Shown: one piece after another, positions 1-10,461 of the stretch | How the letters are laid out: every line of letters starts with the position of its first letter | Position numbering within the stretch: the first letter of the stretch is position 1 | Assembly (NCBI GenBank): GCA_949775045.1 | Contig: OX459099.1 | Span: 5,067,067-5,131,066, forward strand | From: Metridium senile | Taxonomy: Eukaryota; Cnidaria; Anthozoa; Actiniaria; Metridiidae | Length of the DNA: 64,000 nucleotides | Direction of reading: 5' to 3' | The notes under the pieces: model-generated | What the model saw: only the letters and a program-made list of their open reading frames with translations | Databases searched by the model: none | What the model was told of the DNA's origin: nothing | Made by a program: the position numbers and the translations under genes

Positions 1-1563
1 TCTTGATCGATTGTTTCACAGACTCATCAGGGCAGCAGCTGGTATCACTACGACTACAGGAGGATCACTGAAACCAATGATGTCGGTCAGTGAGCGTCCA
101 TGTACTAATCGATAGGCAATAAAATAAAATTTGTAACGCCTAAAAACTGAGTCAACTTTACTGACGTTTCGAGCTTTAGCCTTTCGTCATAGCTGTGTTA
201 CTCCGATGAAAGGCTAAAGCTCGAAACGTCAGTACAGTTAAGTATCATTTTTCACAAATGGAAACCAGCGAGTAAACTAGTATAGGCTGCATCGGTGTTT
301 GATATAAACGATAGGTAATATAAATGGAAACTAGCGAGTAAACTAGTATAGGCTGCATCGGTGTTTGATATAAACGATAGGTAATATAAATGGAAACCAG
401 CGAATAAACTAGTATAGGCTGCGTCAGTGTTTGATAGAAACGATAGGTAATATAATGGAATTTGTAACACCGTGAAAAATGCTAACTTAACTTTACTGAC
501 GTTTCGAGCTGACGTTTACTCCGACGAAGCGCTTAAGCTCGAAACGTCAGTAAAGTTTAGTCAACCGATTTTTTACGACGTTTATACAAATTTTATTATA
601 GTACCTATCACAACTTCACTCATAATTGGTTGTAATTCTTATATTGCAGGCGTCGCTTCCTCAACGAGTTTGCTATGTTTCATGTATCGCAAGCCTATTG
701 GTCAAATGCTCATCCAATGAGAACCTAGACCCAGGCCTTTACCCGGCCGTGGCCGACTTTATCTTAAGAGATATTGAGAGCATCGCGGGCGCAGGTATGG
801 TTGAATACTGGAGTAATATGAATGATCAGCAGCAGCAACACTTAAGCATCACATGATCTTTATCATCATAATCGTGATCGTTATTGGTAACCAACGTCAT
901 CTTTATTGCCGTCGCCAAAACTGCATTTGATCGTTACAACCACCACAAGTACAATAATACAATACCGTATTTACTCGAATAAGCGCCGCCCCCGAATAAG
1001 CGCCGCACTTTCACTCTATAATGTTACTCTTGAACAGCATTGGAAATACATTTTTATCAAAAGCTATATTCTTCAGTTCAAATAATTATATTTTACCGCT
1101 CGCCCATTAAGGTATCTCCCCAATATATTGTTTGGTGTTGTTTCTCAACATATAGCCGGCTTATCGATATATGCATGTGTCTTTCTTCCAGGAGTTGACC
1201 ATGAAGCAACCTCAACTGAAACCTGCCTTCTTCTCTGTGAAACTCTCAACCTACTAAACAACTGCGCGCCTATAAACAACGTCACCTCGATTATACTGAA
1301 CTGTTTCCTTGAATATATCAAATCTACGGCGTCATTAGTACTTATACTAGCCTCCGTACCAGCCTCCTGTCGTGCGCTCGCCAATATTGGGTACATGGTG
1401 GCCGTGCTGGAGACTGGGATAGAGGAAGTTTTCGCCAGGCATTCCCCGAAGGTAGATGTTGCTGGTAGAGGTTCTGATTGGGGCTGGAGCCAAGTCTTAC
1501 CGGGGTTTTCAATTCCTGAACTTTCACAGGACTCGCTTATTGATGGTAGGTTGAGGGTACTGA

Positions 1564-1596
<33 letters not shown>

Positions 1597-3741
1597 GATA
1601 ACGATGATGATGGCTGTGGTGGTGGTGTTGGCGATAATGATAGTGATGATGATGATGATGATGAAGAAAATGGTGGCGATGATGCTAATTATAACGATGA
1701 TAATGAAGATGATGACGATGACTGAGGATAGGTATGATAATGAAGTTGTTGGTGTTGGCGATGATGATATTGATGATGGCACTGATGATTATGTTGATGA
1801 TTATGATGATGATGATACTGATGATGATGATGATATTGATGATAACCGGCAATGATTACTGATGATGATGATGATGATGATGATGACGACGACGACGACG
1901 ACGACGACGGTGATGATGATGATGATATATTAACAAGCGTCCATCCCATTCCACACTCAGTCTATTGCACGTTTCTTGATAGAATGTATCAACCAATCAG
2001 CTAACCTGACACTGTATGCCTATGTACTACTAAGACTATCTCAGTGTCAAAGTGCAAACCAAGAAATGGCCGTCCTCTCCGATCTCGTCTCATGGTGTGC
2101 TCGCTTTAAAATCACGTAAGTCATTTATTATCACGTGTTATCGCCAAAAGTACCGAAGGGGAGGGGTGGTTGGAAGTTACTTATCCGAACTGGTCTATTT
2201 TAATACCCACAATCCTATGCAAAATAATATGTGTCATGGTGATTTGCAAACTCTTCTCGCCTTCTCCCTTCCTAGTACAACTGTCTATGGGGGTATTTTT
2301 TTTGTGTGAAATATTTTGCTAAGGAAGACATATTTGTTCTCCTTTAACAAAGAAAACATTGAAGCAAGCCAGTAAGGTCTCTCGATCTCATTTCAGTAAA
2401 GAAACCGAGTACAAGGTGACGTTATTCTGGCACAAGATACTACAACTCTCTCTACGCCAAGCTGATTTCTCAACCTCACCCTTAAATGACGTTGCTAAGC
2501 AGTTGTCCTTCTTAGCAACCAATCTACATCAGTTGGGAGAAGATAAGGATTCATCAGGTCTCTTGGGTGCCATTGGATTTGGAAAGAAATCGTGTTACTC
2601 TGTTAAGTAAGTTCATACATTTCACTTTTTACTCGGGCTTCCGTGTACGGAAAAGCCCGAGTCTAAAAATACAAACTGTTCTTTTTTATCGTCGTCGTAC
2701 GTCGTCGTCTTGGTCCTCAAATTGAAGGGTCAGGTCCCAGGCGTTCCTAGGAACATTTGATCACGTGATGACATGTCACAATTTAAATACAATGACATCA
2801 TTTCTCATTTGAAGCCCGAGTGATCGCCTAGATGGCGTCTAGTTTATATAAATAAACTGTTTCTAAATTGGCTGGGATGATCACAAGACTAAGGTTCCAA
2901 GTCGAGACTGAACTTGATTCTTTTATTTTTTCAAGGCCAACCTCGACTTGAGACCATTGTTTTGTGATCATCAAGCGAATTCGGGAAAGGTATATTGGTA
3001 TATCAATATTCGGTAACAGGGTTAAAACCTTGGGAATCCATTTTAGTAATTGTTTCTTGTTTTGTTTGTCAATATTCAGTTTCAGATTCATAACACGTGT
3101 TCTTGGAGCGTTTATTCTTGCCCAGCTTCCCTCTAACGCTCTGTTAAGACTGGAACCGAAAGCACCAGGCTATGTCCGTGAGCCAAGTCGAGTGAGTGGT
3201 CTTTTCTTTACATTATTAGATTGATTGACAGATTGATTGGTTTGATTGACGGATTGATTGGTTTGATTGACTGATTGATTGATGGATGGATTGATTGATT
3301 GACAGATTGATGAGTGGATGGATTGATTGACTGATTAACTGATTGCGGGACTGATTTATTGGTTGCTTGGTTGATGGATTGATTAATTGATTGACAGATT
3401 GATCAATTAATGGGTGAATTGATTGATTGATTGACTGGCTGACGTACTGACATATAAACAGATTGACTGATTTAATAATCAATCGACTGATTGTGTTTCA
3501 GAGCAAGCAACGCAACGAAAGTGGTCGTGTAGTCTCATCTACTAACGAAGCAGAGCTGGCTTTATCGTCAATCGAAAACCTCCGTTCTAACAAGCAATAT
3601 CATCTAGTATCAGGGCGTATCACTGAACTGTACTCGTTTATAGCCAACCCTTTACACTCACTTAGAGAAGGCCCTACGTTGGTAGCTAGACTGGCAGTGG
3701 ATTTATACCCCGGATGTACTGCCTTGAATATCATGAATTGA
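1..3741 (+). CDS. EPG5: EPG5-like autophagy tether, C-terminal seven exons (5' end outside window)
   Basis: Seven exons join in frame: <1-85, 650-794, 1192-1545, 1983-2115, 2397-2606, 3080-3191 and 3502-3741 (TGA stop). All junctions are GT-AG and the phases agree (0,1,1,2,2,0), giving about 425 C-terminal residues. The product is helical and leucine-rich with no membrane segment. The stretches GWSQVLPGFSIPEL, LTLYAYVLLRL, LFWHKILQLSL and LGEDKDSSGLLGAIGFGKK resemble the C-terminal part of EPG5, a large Rab7 effector that tethers autophagosomes to late endosomes and lysosomes. The family name is from memory of that region, not from a search. The exon structure is firmer than the name. The acceptor at 3079 has an alternative 6 bases downstream (exon start 3086) that keeps frame. 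Introns hold a palindromic repeat cluster, GAT tracts, two MITE-like hairpins and a GATT tract. Confidence 0.68.
120..600. repeat. Palindromic repeat cluster with three 66-bp tandem units, inside an EPG5-like intron
   Basis: Two imperfect hairpins (about 127-247 and 468-600) contain GACGTTTCGAGCTTTAGCC in opposite orientations. They flank three tandem 66-bp units (about 258-455) carrying CTAGTATAGGCTGC. The same family recurs at 12757-12905 and 27247-27500, so it is a dispersed MITE-like repeat. Confidence 0.75.
1562..1928. repeat. (GAT)n-type microsatellite, intronic
   Basis: Degenerate GAT/GGT trinucleotide tract in the EPG5-like intron. Long open frames here are low-complexity and not genes. 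Confidence 0.9.
2630..2822. mobile_element. MITE-like hairpin, ACTCGGGCTT termini
   Basis: Begins ACTCGGGCTTCCGTG with an immediate short hairpin (AAAAGCCCGAGT) and ends AAGCCCGAGT, about 193 bp. Intronic; no coding capacity. Confidence 0.5.
2876..2973. mobile_element. Short inverted-repeat element (TGATCACAA / TTGTGATCA)
   Basis: Ends are inverted copies of TGATCACAA. The interior holds an inverted pair of a CAAGTCGAG motif that is also seen at 13125-13200. Intronic. Confidence 0.5.
3216..3482. repeat. (GATT)n-type microsatellite, intronic
   Basis: Degenerate GATT/GACT tetranucleotide tract just before the last EPG5-like exon. Confidence 0.9.
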
Positions 3742-3755
3742 TTTTAGACTATTTA

Positions 3756-3761
3756 AATAAA
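3756..3761 (+). terminator. polyadenylation signal of the EPG5-like gene
   Basis: AATAAA lies 15 bases after the TGA stop, which would give a very short 3' UTR. A-rich sequence follows. Confidence 0.5.
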
Positions 3762-4490
3762 CTATTGGAGGAATTGAGCATTTAAAAGGTCCAAAAGCAA
3801 ACAATAGAAGAAAAAAACGAAACAAACCCAAACAATTGAATATAGGCAAACAAACAGGCGAATACAAACAAACGAACGTATATGTTAACTGAAAGAGAAT
3901 CAAATCACAACACTTAATGCCAATCAAAACAAACAACAAACAGAATTAATAGAAACCCTAAACAATACCAATCAAAACAACAAACAACAAACAAACAGAA
4001 TAAACAGAATAGATAGAGACAAACGAAATGCCAAAATTTACTAGTTAAAAAGAAACAATTAACAATAAAAATAAATTCTATTTCGCGAAAAAACGTTTAG
4101 AAAATAAAACTTTACTTTGCCTTTTGTTGGGAAAGTAGTCATAGAAACAGAGACGGTGATAAAGTATGTTAGAAAAAAATCGTCTTAAATATACAATGAC
4201 GTCATAAATATACATCATTTTAGCAAGTAAAAAAATAAGATTTTTTCAGCTATGTAGTTTCTAGTTTTAGAAAAAAATGTGTTGAAGTCATGACTGTTGG
4301 AACAACAACTATAAAACGATATAGAAAGAAAGGCTAATAGAAGGTACTGGATTTTTTTACTTTTAGTTAGAAAAGTTGGAAAGTTTTCTATTTCTTCAAG
4401 AAATAAAGAATGTTGATAAATATCAATGCATAAGATATATAAATGTTTGTAAAGATGTTTGTTTTAATAGGATCATCTTCTCCAACTGAA
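3762..4490. other. A-rich intergenic stretch
   Basis: A- and AAAC-rich sequence with no convincing open frame, repeat boundary or RNA gene that I could see. Confidence 0.6.
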
Positions 4491-4491
4491 A

Positions 4492-4663
4492 CAGGGGCAT
4501 ATCTAGGGGCTGGGGGTATCCCTGGTGGCACCGGACACTCCCCTAGCGCCGCAATTGCCCCTATTTTATTTACGACATTTATAGACCGGACACCCTGTGA
4601 CCCCTTAACAGCCCTTCATTTGCAATTGGGACACCCCATGACAAATTTATTGATCCGCCCCTG
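4492..4663. mobile_element. Non-autonomous element, CAGGGGC termini (hAT-like guess)
   Basis: Starts CAGGGGCATATCTAG and ends GATCCGCCCCTG. A related copy in the opposite orientation lies at 40247-40391, and a lone CAGGGGCGGATCTAG end lies near 31229. Assignment to the hAT group rests only on the style of the ends. Confidence 0.55.
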
Positions 4664-4739
4664 CATGTGAAGGAATCATGTAAATCACACTGCACTTCTC
4701 CAGTCCGTCTAAACGCGTGACATTCTACACCACACAAAA

Positions 4740-5013
4740 ATATGGTTCACAGAGAATTTCATAGAATATTCATAGAGTTTTCACAGTGTTTCTAGGTATT
4801 TCATATGATTCACAGAGAATTTCATAGGATATTCATAGAGTTTTCACAGTGTTTCTAGGTATTTCATATAATTTTCATGGGTTTTCATAGGATATTCATA
4901 GAGTTTTCAGTGTTTCTAGGTATTTCATATGATTCACAGAGAATTTCATAGGATATTCATAGAGTTTTCACAGTGTTTCTAGGTATTTCATATGATTCAC
5001 AGAGAATTTCAGG
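4740..5013. repeat. 63-bp satellite, left part (about five units)
   Basis: Tandem units containing GGATATTCATAGAGTTTTC and TTTCTAGGTATTTCATATG. The array is interrupted at 5013 by the Ngaro-type element and resumes at 10462. Confidence 0.9.
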
Positions 5014-5097
5014 ATTCTGACTACACTACACAAGACATTTGTAAGATAGTTTATTAGGATTCTTTCGCCAGTCAGGAGTAATATGACAAACAACCTA
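5014..5097 (-). repeat. Ngaro split repeat B2
   Basis: 84 bp starting ATTCTGACTACACTACACAA in plus orientation. It matches B1 with one mismatch (AGGAGTA against AGGACTA) and forms the outer end of the element. Confidence 0.85.
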
Positions 5098-5372
5098 CTA
5101 ATATACACTATATTATACACTATAATTGCATTACCCAACTAGTTGATGTAAAAACTGCCAGATACGAAAAACCGCTAAACCACGTAAAAAACCACCCTAG
5201 GGATGTGGCCAAAAAACCGTGGAAAGTTGCGGAAACGTAGTCCCCGACCTAATGCAGAATTACAGAGCAACCTTCGCTCTCCGGGGGTTAGAGAGTGTCA
5301 CATATTAACGATTGTTAAAACTATGTAAAAAACTTACAAGGATTGCCAAGGTCAAGAATTCTCCCAAGATCA

Positions 5373-5556
5373 AAAACGAAGAAAACTGTGCCGGCGTGAA
5401 GCCTGACTAGCCTAGATGGTTAAACTCTGTTACACGTGCCCATATATACTCACTACCCATGAGCCTTTGCTCATACCCAGGCCCCTTTAACCGTGCCGGC
5501 AGAATATCAATTTCTGACAGCAACGCTCCTTCGTCGCTGATTGTCAGAAACTCCAT
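5373..5556 (-). repeat. Ngaro split repeat A2
   Basis: 184 bp ending CAGAAACTCCAT in plus orientation, identical by eye to A1 at 10278-10461 and abutting B1. Confidence 0.88.
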
Positions 5557-5640
5557 ATTCTGACTACACTACACAAGACATTTGTAAGATAGTTTATTAG
5601 GATTCTTTCGCCAGTCAGGACTAATATGACAAACAACCTA
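5557..5640 (-). repeat. Ngaro split repeat B1
   Basis: 84-bp copy of B2, directly adjacent to A2, between the recombinase ORF and A2. Confidence 0.85.
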
Positions 5641-5698
5641 GAAGACAAAGAAAGGGGAACAAATAAGTTAAACATACATAAGTTTATTGCAAATTTTT

Positions 5699-6757
5699 TT
5701 AAAGTCCAAGGCTTTTTGACACTGAAGCTCTAGAACTAATGTTATCCATAACATAGCCGTCCTTGGCCGAGGCAGACTTCCACCGTCCGTGCCTCTGGAA
5801 CACCCTGTCCCCAATACCAGCATTCGCTGCTGCAGTGGCCCCCCCGGCCCTTAGGGAATGTGTACTAAACGTGCGGATATCAGGAACGATAGATTTAAAA
5901 CAAGATTTAAAGGCTTCCCGTATAGTAGAATAACTAATGGGCTTATTGCTCCCAACCAAACGTTGACCCGTGCCAGTCTTACTAATAGGTCGGAACAAAA
6001 ACTCCTCAGAAAAACTATCGATATGAGCTAAACCTAGATACGTTTCGAGGATAGAAACAGGACACGACTGAGAACCAGTTAGCCTAGAGATAACAACCTC
6101 ATCGCCGAGGCGAAGTTGGTCGGTCTTACTCGATTCTACTGTGATAATAATACCATTATCAATGAAACGAATGTTGTTCCTCTTAATATTCAAGACCTCC
6201 TCGATACGGAAAAACCCCGCAAAAGCTAGCACAAACACACAAACGTTACGCAAGCATAACAAATTATTTAAATCAGAGTGAATAACTAAATTTTGAAGGT
6301 GTGCAGCCGTAAGGGGCATCTTCCTGTTGTTACGGTGTCTGCCAAAAAATCTGGAAGCAGCATCGCGAACAGCGACCACGACCGGATGACGCGTGGGGGA
6401 GTCGAAGCCAGCCAAAGAATGAGCCCACTGGATGGCGTAGAATGCTGAGTCAATGGTTGAGGCGGAATTTGCGGTATCCATCAAGGACTGCAGGTACAGA
6501 GCAACATCTAAGGGGCTGGCTGGGAGGACTTCCATGTGCTCGTAACAGGCTGCGAAACGTTTCCAGCGAAGAAAAGCTCTTTTATAAGAATTAGTGGTTC
6601 CCTCTGCTCTTGATGACAGAACCGTTGCCTTTAGACGCTCGAGGCTGTCTTGAAGACGCTCGTCATCCCAACTCTTCCCCTCTGCCCATATGCCTTTGTT
6701 GAAAATGTCTGCAAAACAAATAAACACATGCAATGAGTAGAACCAGAAAATCAGCAC
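5699..6757 (-). CDS. Tyrosine recombinase (integrase) of the Ngaro-type element
   Basis: Open frame of about 350 codons. The N-terminal half (SYKRAFLRWKRFA, LYLQSLMDTANSASTIDSA) has the SAM-like core-binding form of phage-type integrases. The catalytic half shows the expected residues in order: Arg in FFRIEEVLNIKR, His-x-x-Arg in THSLRAGGA, then HGRW, and the tyrosine nucleophile in DGYVMDN. It would cut and rejoin a circular DNA intermediate into the target. There is no ATG at the frame's start (the first codon read is GTG). On the coding strand TTTGTTTTGCAG ends at 6709, which looks like a 3' splice site, so this domain may be a downstream exon. Unlike gag and pol, it has no interruption. 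Confidence 0.88.
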   Translation of the reverse strand: MLIFWFYSLHVFICFADIFNKGIWAEGKSWDDERLQDSLERLKATVLSSRAEGTTNSYKRAFLRWKRFAACYEHMEVLPASPLDVALYLQSLMDTANSASTIDSAFYAIQWAHSLAGFDSPTRHPVVVAVRDAASRFFGRHRNNRKMPLTAAHLQNLVIHSDLNNLLCLRNVCVFVLAFAGFFRIEEVLNIKRNNIRFIDNGIIITVESSKTDQLRLGDEVVISRLTGSQSCPVSILETYLGLAHIDSFSEEFLFRPISKTGTGQRLVGSNKPISYSTIREAFKSCFKSIVPDIRTFSTHSLRAGGATAAANAGIGDRVFQRHGRWKSASAKDGYVMDNISSRASVSKSLGL

Positions 6758-6859
6758 CGTAGCTAACCATCCCAGAACAATGCAAAGCTACCTAACCCGC
6801 ATTTTTACCATAGCCTAAAACGGCCATCATAGTGAGGGCACACGGGGCCTTTACACTCA

Positions 6860-7100
6860 CTCACTTCACAAGCCGACAAGGCTGTAAGTGTCCGTAGCCA
6901 AAGAGGCCCTGCTCATTCTCAGCCGACAAGGCTCTGAGCTCACAAAGACCAACCTGGTCATGCGTGCACCGCCGCCCGCTGGGCTAGGTCCAACAAGACC
7001 AGATACAAACCAATATGACCTACAGCACGCACAACTGTAACCACACTGGTCTAAGCTCAAATCCAGCTCAAGGAGCTCTGCATCACCGTGACCGACAGGG
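6860..7100 (-). other. Non-coding linker between pol and recombinase in the Ngaro-type element
   Basis: Contains repeated AGCCGACAAGGCT-type and related short inverted motifs and no supportable frame. It may be an intron or an untranslated region of the element. Confidence 0.35.
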
Positions 7101-7358
7101 TCGAGTGCCTACTGCATGTGCCCATTCTGCTGTATCCATTTAGAACTCATGAAGCTCTTGCATACCTAAGCAAACCGGAAGAAAAAAAGAACAACAACAA
7201 CATAAAATCATGATAACAATAGAAAAATAGACACCAAACGTATCAATGGGATAACGACGACATTGAAATAGGAAAATTTCTTTATTAGCGATCCGTCATA
7301 TTTCAAAACAAAAACAAAAATTATTGTGGTATACAAAGTATAAAGCACACTTCTCCCC

Positions 7359-9473
7359 TTAATGTGCTGCGCAACTACAACTGGCACAAAAATCTCCCGA
7401 TAGTCCTCGTCTTGGAGGGACTGAAAAGTCAATAAATAACGCTAGGACCGGAGCACGGTTAGGATTGGAGTTAAGGAGATTATTCTTGGCCTTCCCAATG
7501 ACAAACACATCCGAGAAGGGGGGAAGGACCACCCAGTCATGCACAAAGGGATTCCAATGGACCCCGTCGTGACATAGCAAAGTCCAGTAATAAGAAGACC
7601 TCCATAGTGGTACAAGTAGGGAACCACGTGCGTTACACAACCTCATGTGCGCGATACTTTTGCCAATAAGCGAGATGGGGGAACCACCCAATTAACGTCG
7701 TAGTGCCAATTCTGCAGTAACGCATCAACAGCTTCAGTACCAGGTTGAAAAAATCTTGAGTTAAATCTAGTGAGTTTTGTGTTGTAGAAACAAGCGAAAC
7801 GGTCAATGGTATGAGGGCCCCACAAACTGTCCAAGTAGACAAATACTTCCTCTTTGACCGTATAATCATCAAAATCAATAATTTTGCTTATGCTATCAGC
7901 CGTGCAGTTCAAGTCCCTTGGGATCCAAACTGGGGAAACACATACCTTGTTTGTGCTGCGAAGCACAAAAATTTCTAATGCTAAATCCTGTAGCTCTCTA
8001 ACTTTGCTACCGCACTCAATGATAGAAACAACGTTCTGATTGTCTGAGTACCACGCCACATGGCTGTTTTTCACCTGCTCAATGTACGACGATAACGCCA
8101 ACTTAACAGCTGCTAGCTCCCTCCAAGTGGACGACTTTGCACACTCAGCTTCAGACCAATTTGCCTGAAAAATACGATTGTCAAAGTTAACGTGCGCTCC
8201 GCATCCGGAGCCCGATGCGTCTGAATAGACTACTTTCACCGGTACGGTGCAACTCTTCCAAAATGGAATGCCATTAAGTGACTTCAGATTAGATCTCCAA
8301 AAAAGGAGTTCGCGTTGGGCTGGACCGTCAAGAACAACCAAGGAATTCCAGTTTCCCCTGCTGTTGACAACAAAATGTAAGTAACGAGACATAATTCGCG
8401 TGACAGAACCACAACAAATACTCAAGGAAATAATGCATCCTACAATAGAAGCAACACACTTGACACGGCATACATAAACGCATGACGTGTTGTCAATACT
8501 ATCACACATTTTATCCAATAAATTCTGTAACTTATCAATCCTTCTCTGAGAGGCCTGTATAACCCCTGCATTGGAGTCGATTACGCAACCCAGCCAAGTA
8601 ATCCTGGACAACGGTGACCACGAGGATTTCTCTTCATTTAGAACAAATCCAAGATCCGCTAACGTAGTGCGGACGGTAGAACTGAATGAAGAACAACGAT
8701 CAAAATCGCCCGAGGCTCCAATACCGTCGTCCAAGTACACCACCATAGGAATGCCTTGGGCTCGCCAGTGACAAACAACAGGCCTAAGCAGCTTGGTGAA
8801 GATATACGGAGCTGAGGATAAACCAAACGGTAGAATTGTGAAATGAAAAATCTAGGATGAGTACAATTATTCAAACACCAACTGAACGAGAGAAATTGAC
8901 GGTGTTCCGGAAAAATATCCAAATGATGGTAGCCGGACTTAAGATCAAAGGTGAAAAACAAATCACCAGGCTTGGACATTTCACGTAAGGTAGCCAAATC
9001 CTCACACTTGAATTTCTGCTTATAGATAAATAAGTTAATGTGTCGTAAGTCTAGAATCAATCTTTTCTTTCCACACGATTGCACTGACACAGACAAAGGA
9101 TTGAGAATAACGGGCCTTTCATAAACTTCTTCCACTCGAGAATCCGATAACAAATCCAAAATGGCTTCGTCAACAAAAGTAGCATGTTCAAACGCAGAGT
9201 TATTGTTATTCTTAACAAAAGGCGTAGGACTTGTGATGAAAGGAATCTTATAACCTTGTTCTATTGTCTGTAGAATGAATTCACTAGCATGAATAGCATT
9301 TCATTGAGCAATTGCTTTTTTAAGTCGCCCTTTAACGGACTTGCACACAAAGGAATCTAAGTCACTTTCGCAATATGCAAAATATTCGGTTTGTAAATTA
9401 TCGTTCATAACATCCAAAATGAAAACGTCATCTTCACAAATTGAAGAGTCAAGTTCAATGGATTCGGGGTCTT
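7359..9473 (-). pseudogene. Reverse transcriptase-RNase H of the Ngaro-type element, interrupted
   Basis: Reading down the minus strand: an N-terminal segment after gag, then the RT fingers/palm (LILDLRHIN; FTFDLKSGYHHLDIFPEH), FHFTILPFGLSSAPYIFTKL in another frame, and the catalytic YLDD box in MVVYLDDGIG near 8735. RNase H follows with SDASGSG, WRELAAV, YSDNQNV and NCTADSI, the DEDD residues typical of this group, and then the short C-terminal region found after RNase H in DIRS-like pol. Breaks: an in-frame TGA near 9303 where a tryptophan is likely, a one-base shift in a T-run near 8850, and a one-base shift in a C-run near 7675. Family membership is clear; this copy is not intact as read. 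Confidence 0.88.
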
Positions 9474-10244
9474 CTACAGTAGAATAAATGTGTAGCTTAC
9501 CTTCATCCTCTTGTCATTTCTTACCCTGATACGAATGCGACTGATTGGCATAACTAGTAGCACTTGCTTCGGGACAAGAAGCTCTCCAATGACCAAAGCG
9601 GCCACAAGCAAAACAAGAACCCGGCTTTTTCCAGGCTTGAGGAAAACGATTCTGCACATTCTGCACGCCCGAGGAGACGGGTTGGGGTAACCTTGAAACC
9701 TAAACTTAGGTGGGATAGACTGCTTTTTGGCCTTTTTCTTAGCAGCTTCGGCTTTGGACGCTTTCTCGGCTCTTTCCTCCGCCCTGCGAATTTTCTTCTC
9801 GTCGGCTTCGTCTTTTGCCAACTCGTGCTGCTCGTATTCAGCGGCCGTTCTCCATCCAAACTCAGACTGGTCAGCCAACAAAACCAATTTCTGCCTGTCT
9901 TCGATGAGAGCAATACCTTCGTCTAGAGATTCGATCGCCTTCGCAGGATTCTTTGCGTTGATTGAGTCTTTGGTCTCTTCTAAAGCTACCTCCAGTTTCG
10001 CGTTGAATTTGTACTGGATCTCGTTTCCTTTTCGTTTGAAAACCTTGTGCTCATTAGTTTTGATTCTCTTGATTTCCCGCGTTTGGAGATCGTTCGCTTC
10101 GGCGTGGGCTCTTTTTAGCTGATCAACGGTCTTATTCAAGGTTACAGCAAGACGATCAAAGAGTTTTTCGTTATTCTCAGCAATAGAGGACGTGATAAGG
10201 TCAGTGATTTCTTTGCCCACTTGTGGTTCGGTATCAGAAGGCAT
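9474..10244 (-). pseudogene. Gag-like protein of the Ngaro-type element, frameshifted before its zinc knuckle
   Basis: The frame starts at an ATG at 10244 and encodes a lysine/glutamate-rich, helical protein with a long coiled-coil-like charged region. In a neighbouring frame, just past a shift near 9680-9690, there is a CCHC zinc knuckle, CFACGRFGHWRASC, the nucleic-acid-binding motif of many Gags. The zinc-knuckle frame is the same frame as RT but is separated from it by a TGA near 9515. The written ORF therefore ends in a wrong-frame tail. Confidence 0.75.
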
Positions 10245-10277
10245 CGTAGTTGTAGCCGAAAAAATGAGTAGTCAAAT

Positions 10278-10461
10278 AAAACGAAGAAAACTGTGCCGGC
10301 GTGAAGCCTGACTAGCCTAGATGGTTAAACTCTGTTACACGTGCCCATATATACTCACTACCCATGAGCCTTTGCTCATACCCAGGCCCCTTTAACCGTG
10401 CCGGCAGAATATCAATTTCTGACAGCAACGCTCCTTCGTCGCTGATTGTCAGAAACTCCAT
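10278..10461 (-). repeat. Ngaro split repeat A1
   Basis: 184-bp copy of A2 at the gag-proximal end, directly followed by satellite sequence at 10462. Confidence 0.88.

Larger units (their letters stand above)
5014..10461 (-). mobile_element. Ngaro/DIRS-group tyrosine-recombinase retrotransposon, decayed
   Basis: On the minus strand the order is A1 (10461-10278), gag, RT-RNase H, tyrosine recombinase, B1 (5640-5557), A2 (5556-5373), a 275-bp unique gap, then B2 (5097-5014). A1 and A2 look identical over 184 bp. B1 and B2 (84 bp) differ by one base. Split direct repeats of the form A1-ORFs-B1-A2-B2 are diagnostic of Ngaro-type elements, which replicate through a circular intermediate and integrate by a tyrosine recombinase instead of a DDE integrase. 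Both flanks are the same 63-bp satellite with no evident target duplication, as expected. Gag and pol are interrupted (see those entries), so this copy cannot express its full proteins as read, yet its near-identical repeats imply recent insertion. Confidence 0.88.

Noticed and set aside
3216..3482. Possible CRISPR-like array in the GATT repeats
   Set aside because: No spacer structure; a degenerate tetranucleotide in an animal intron.
9564..10122. Plus-strand frames opposite gag
   Set aside because: Shadows of the lysine/glutamate-rich gag frame.
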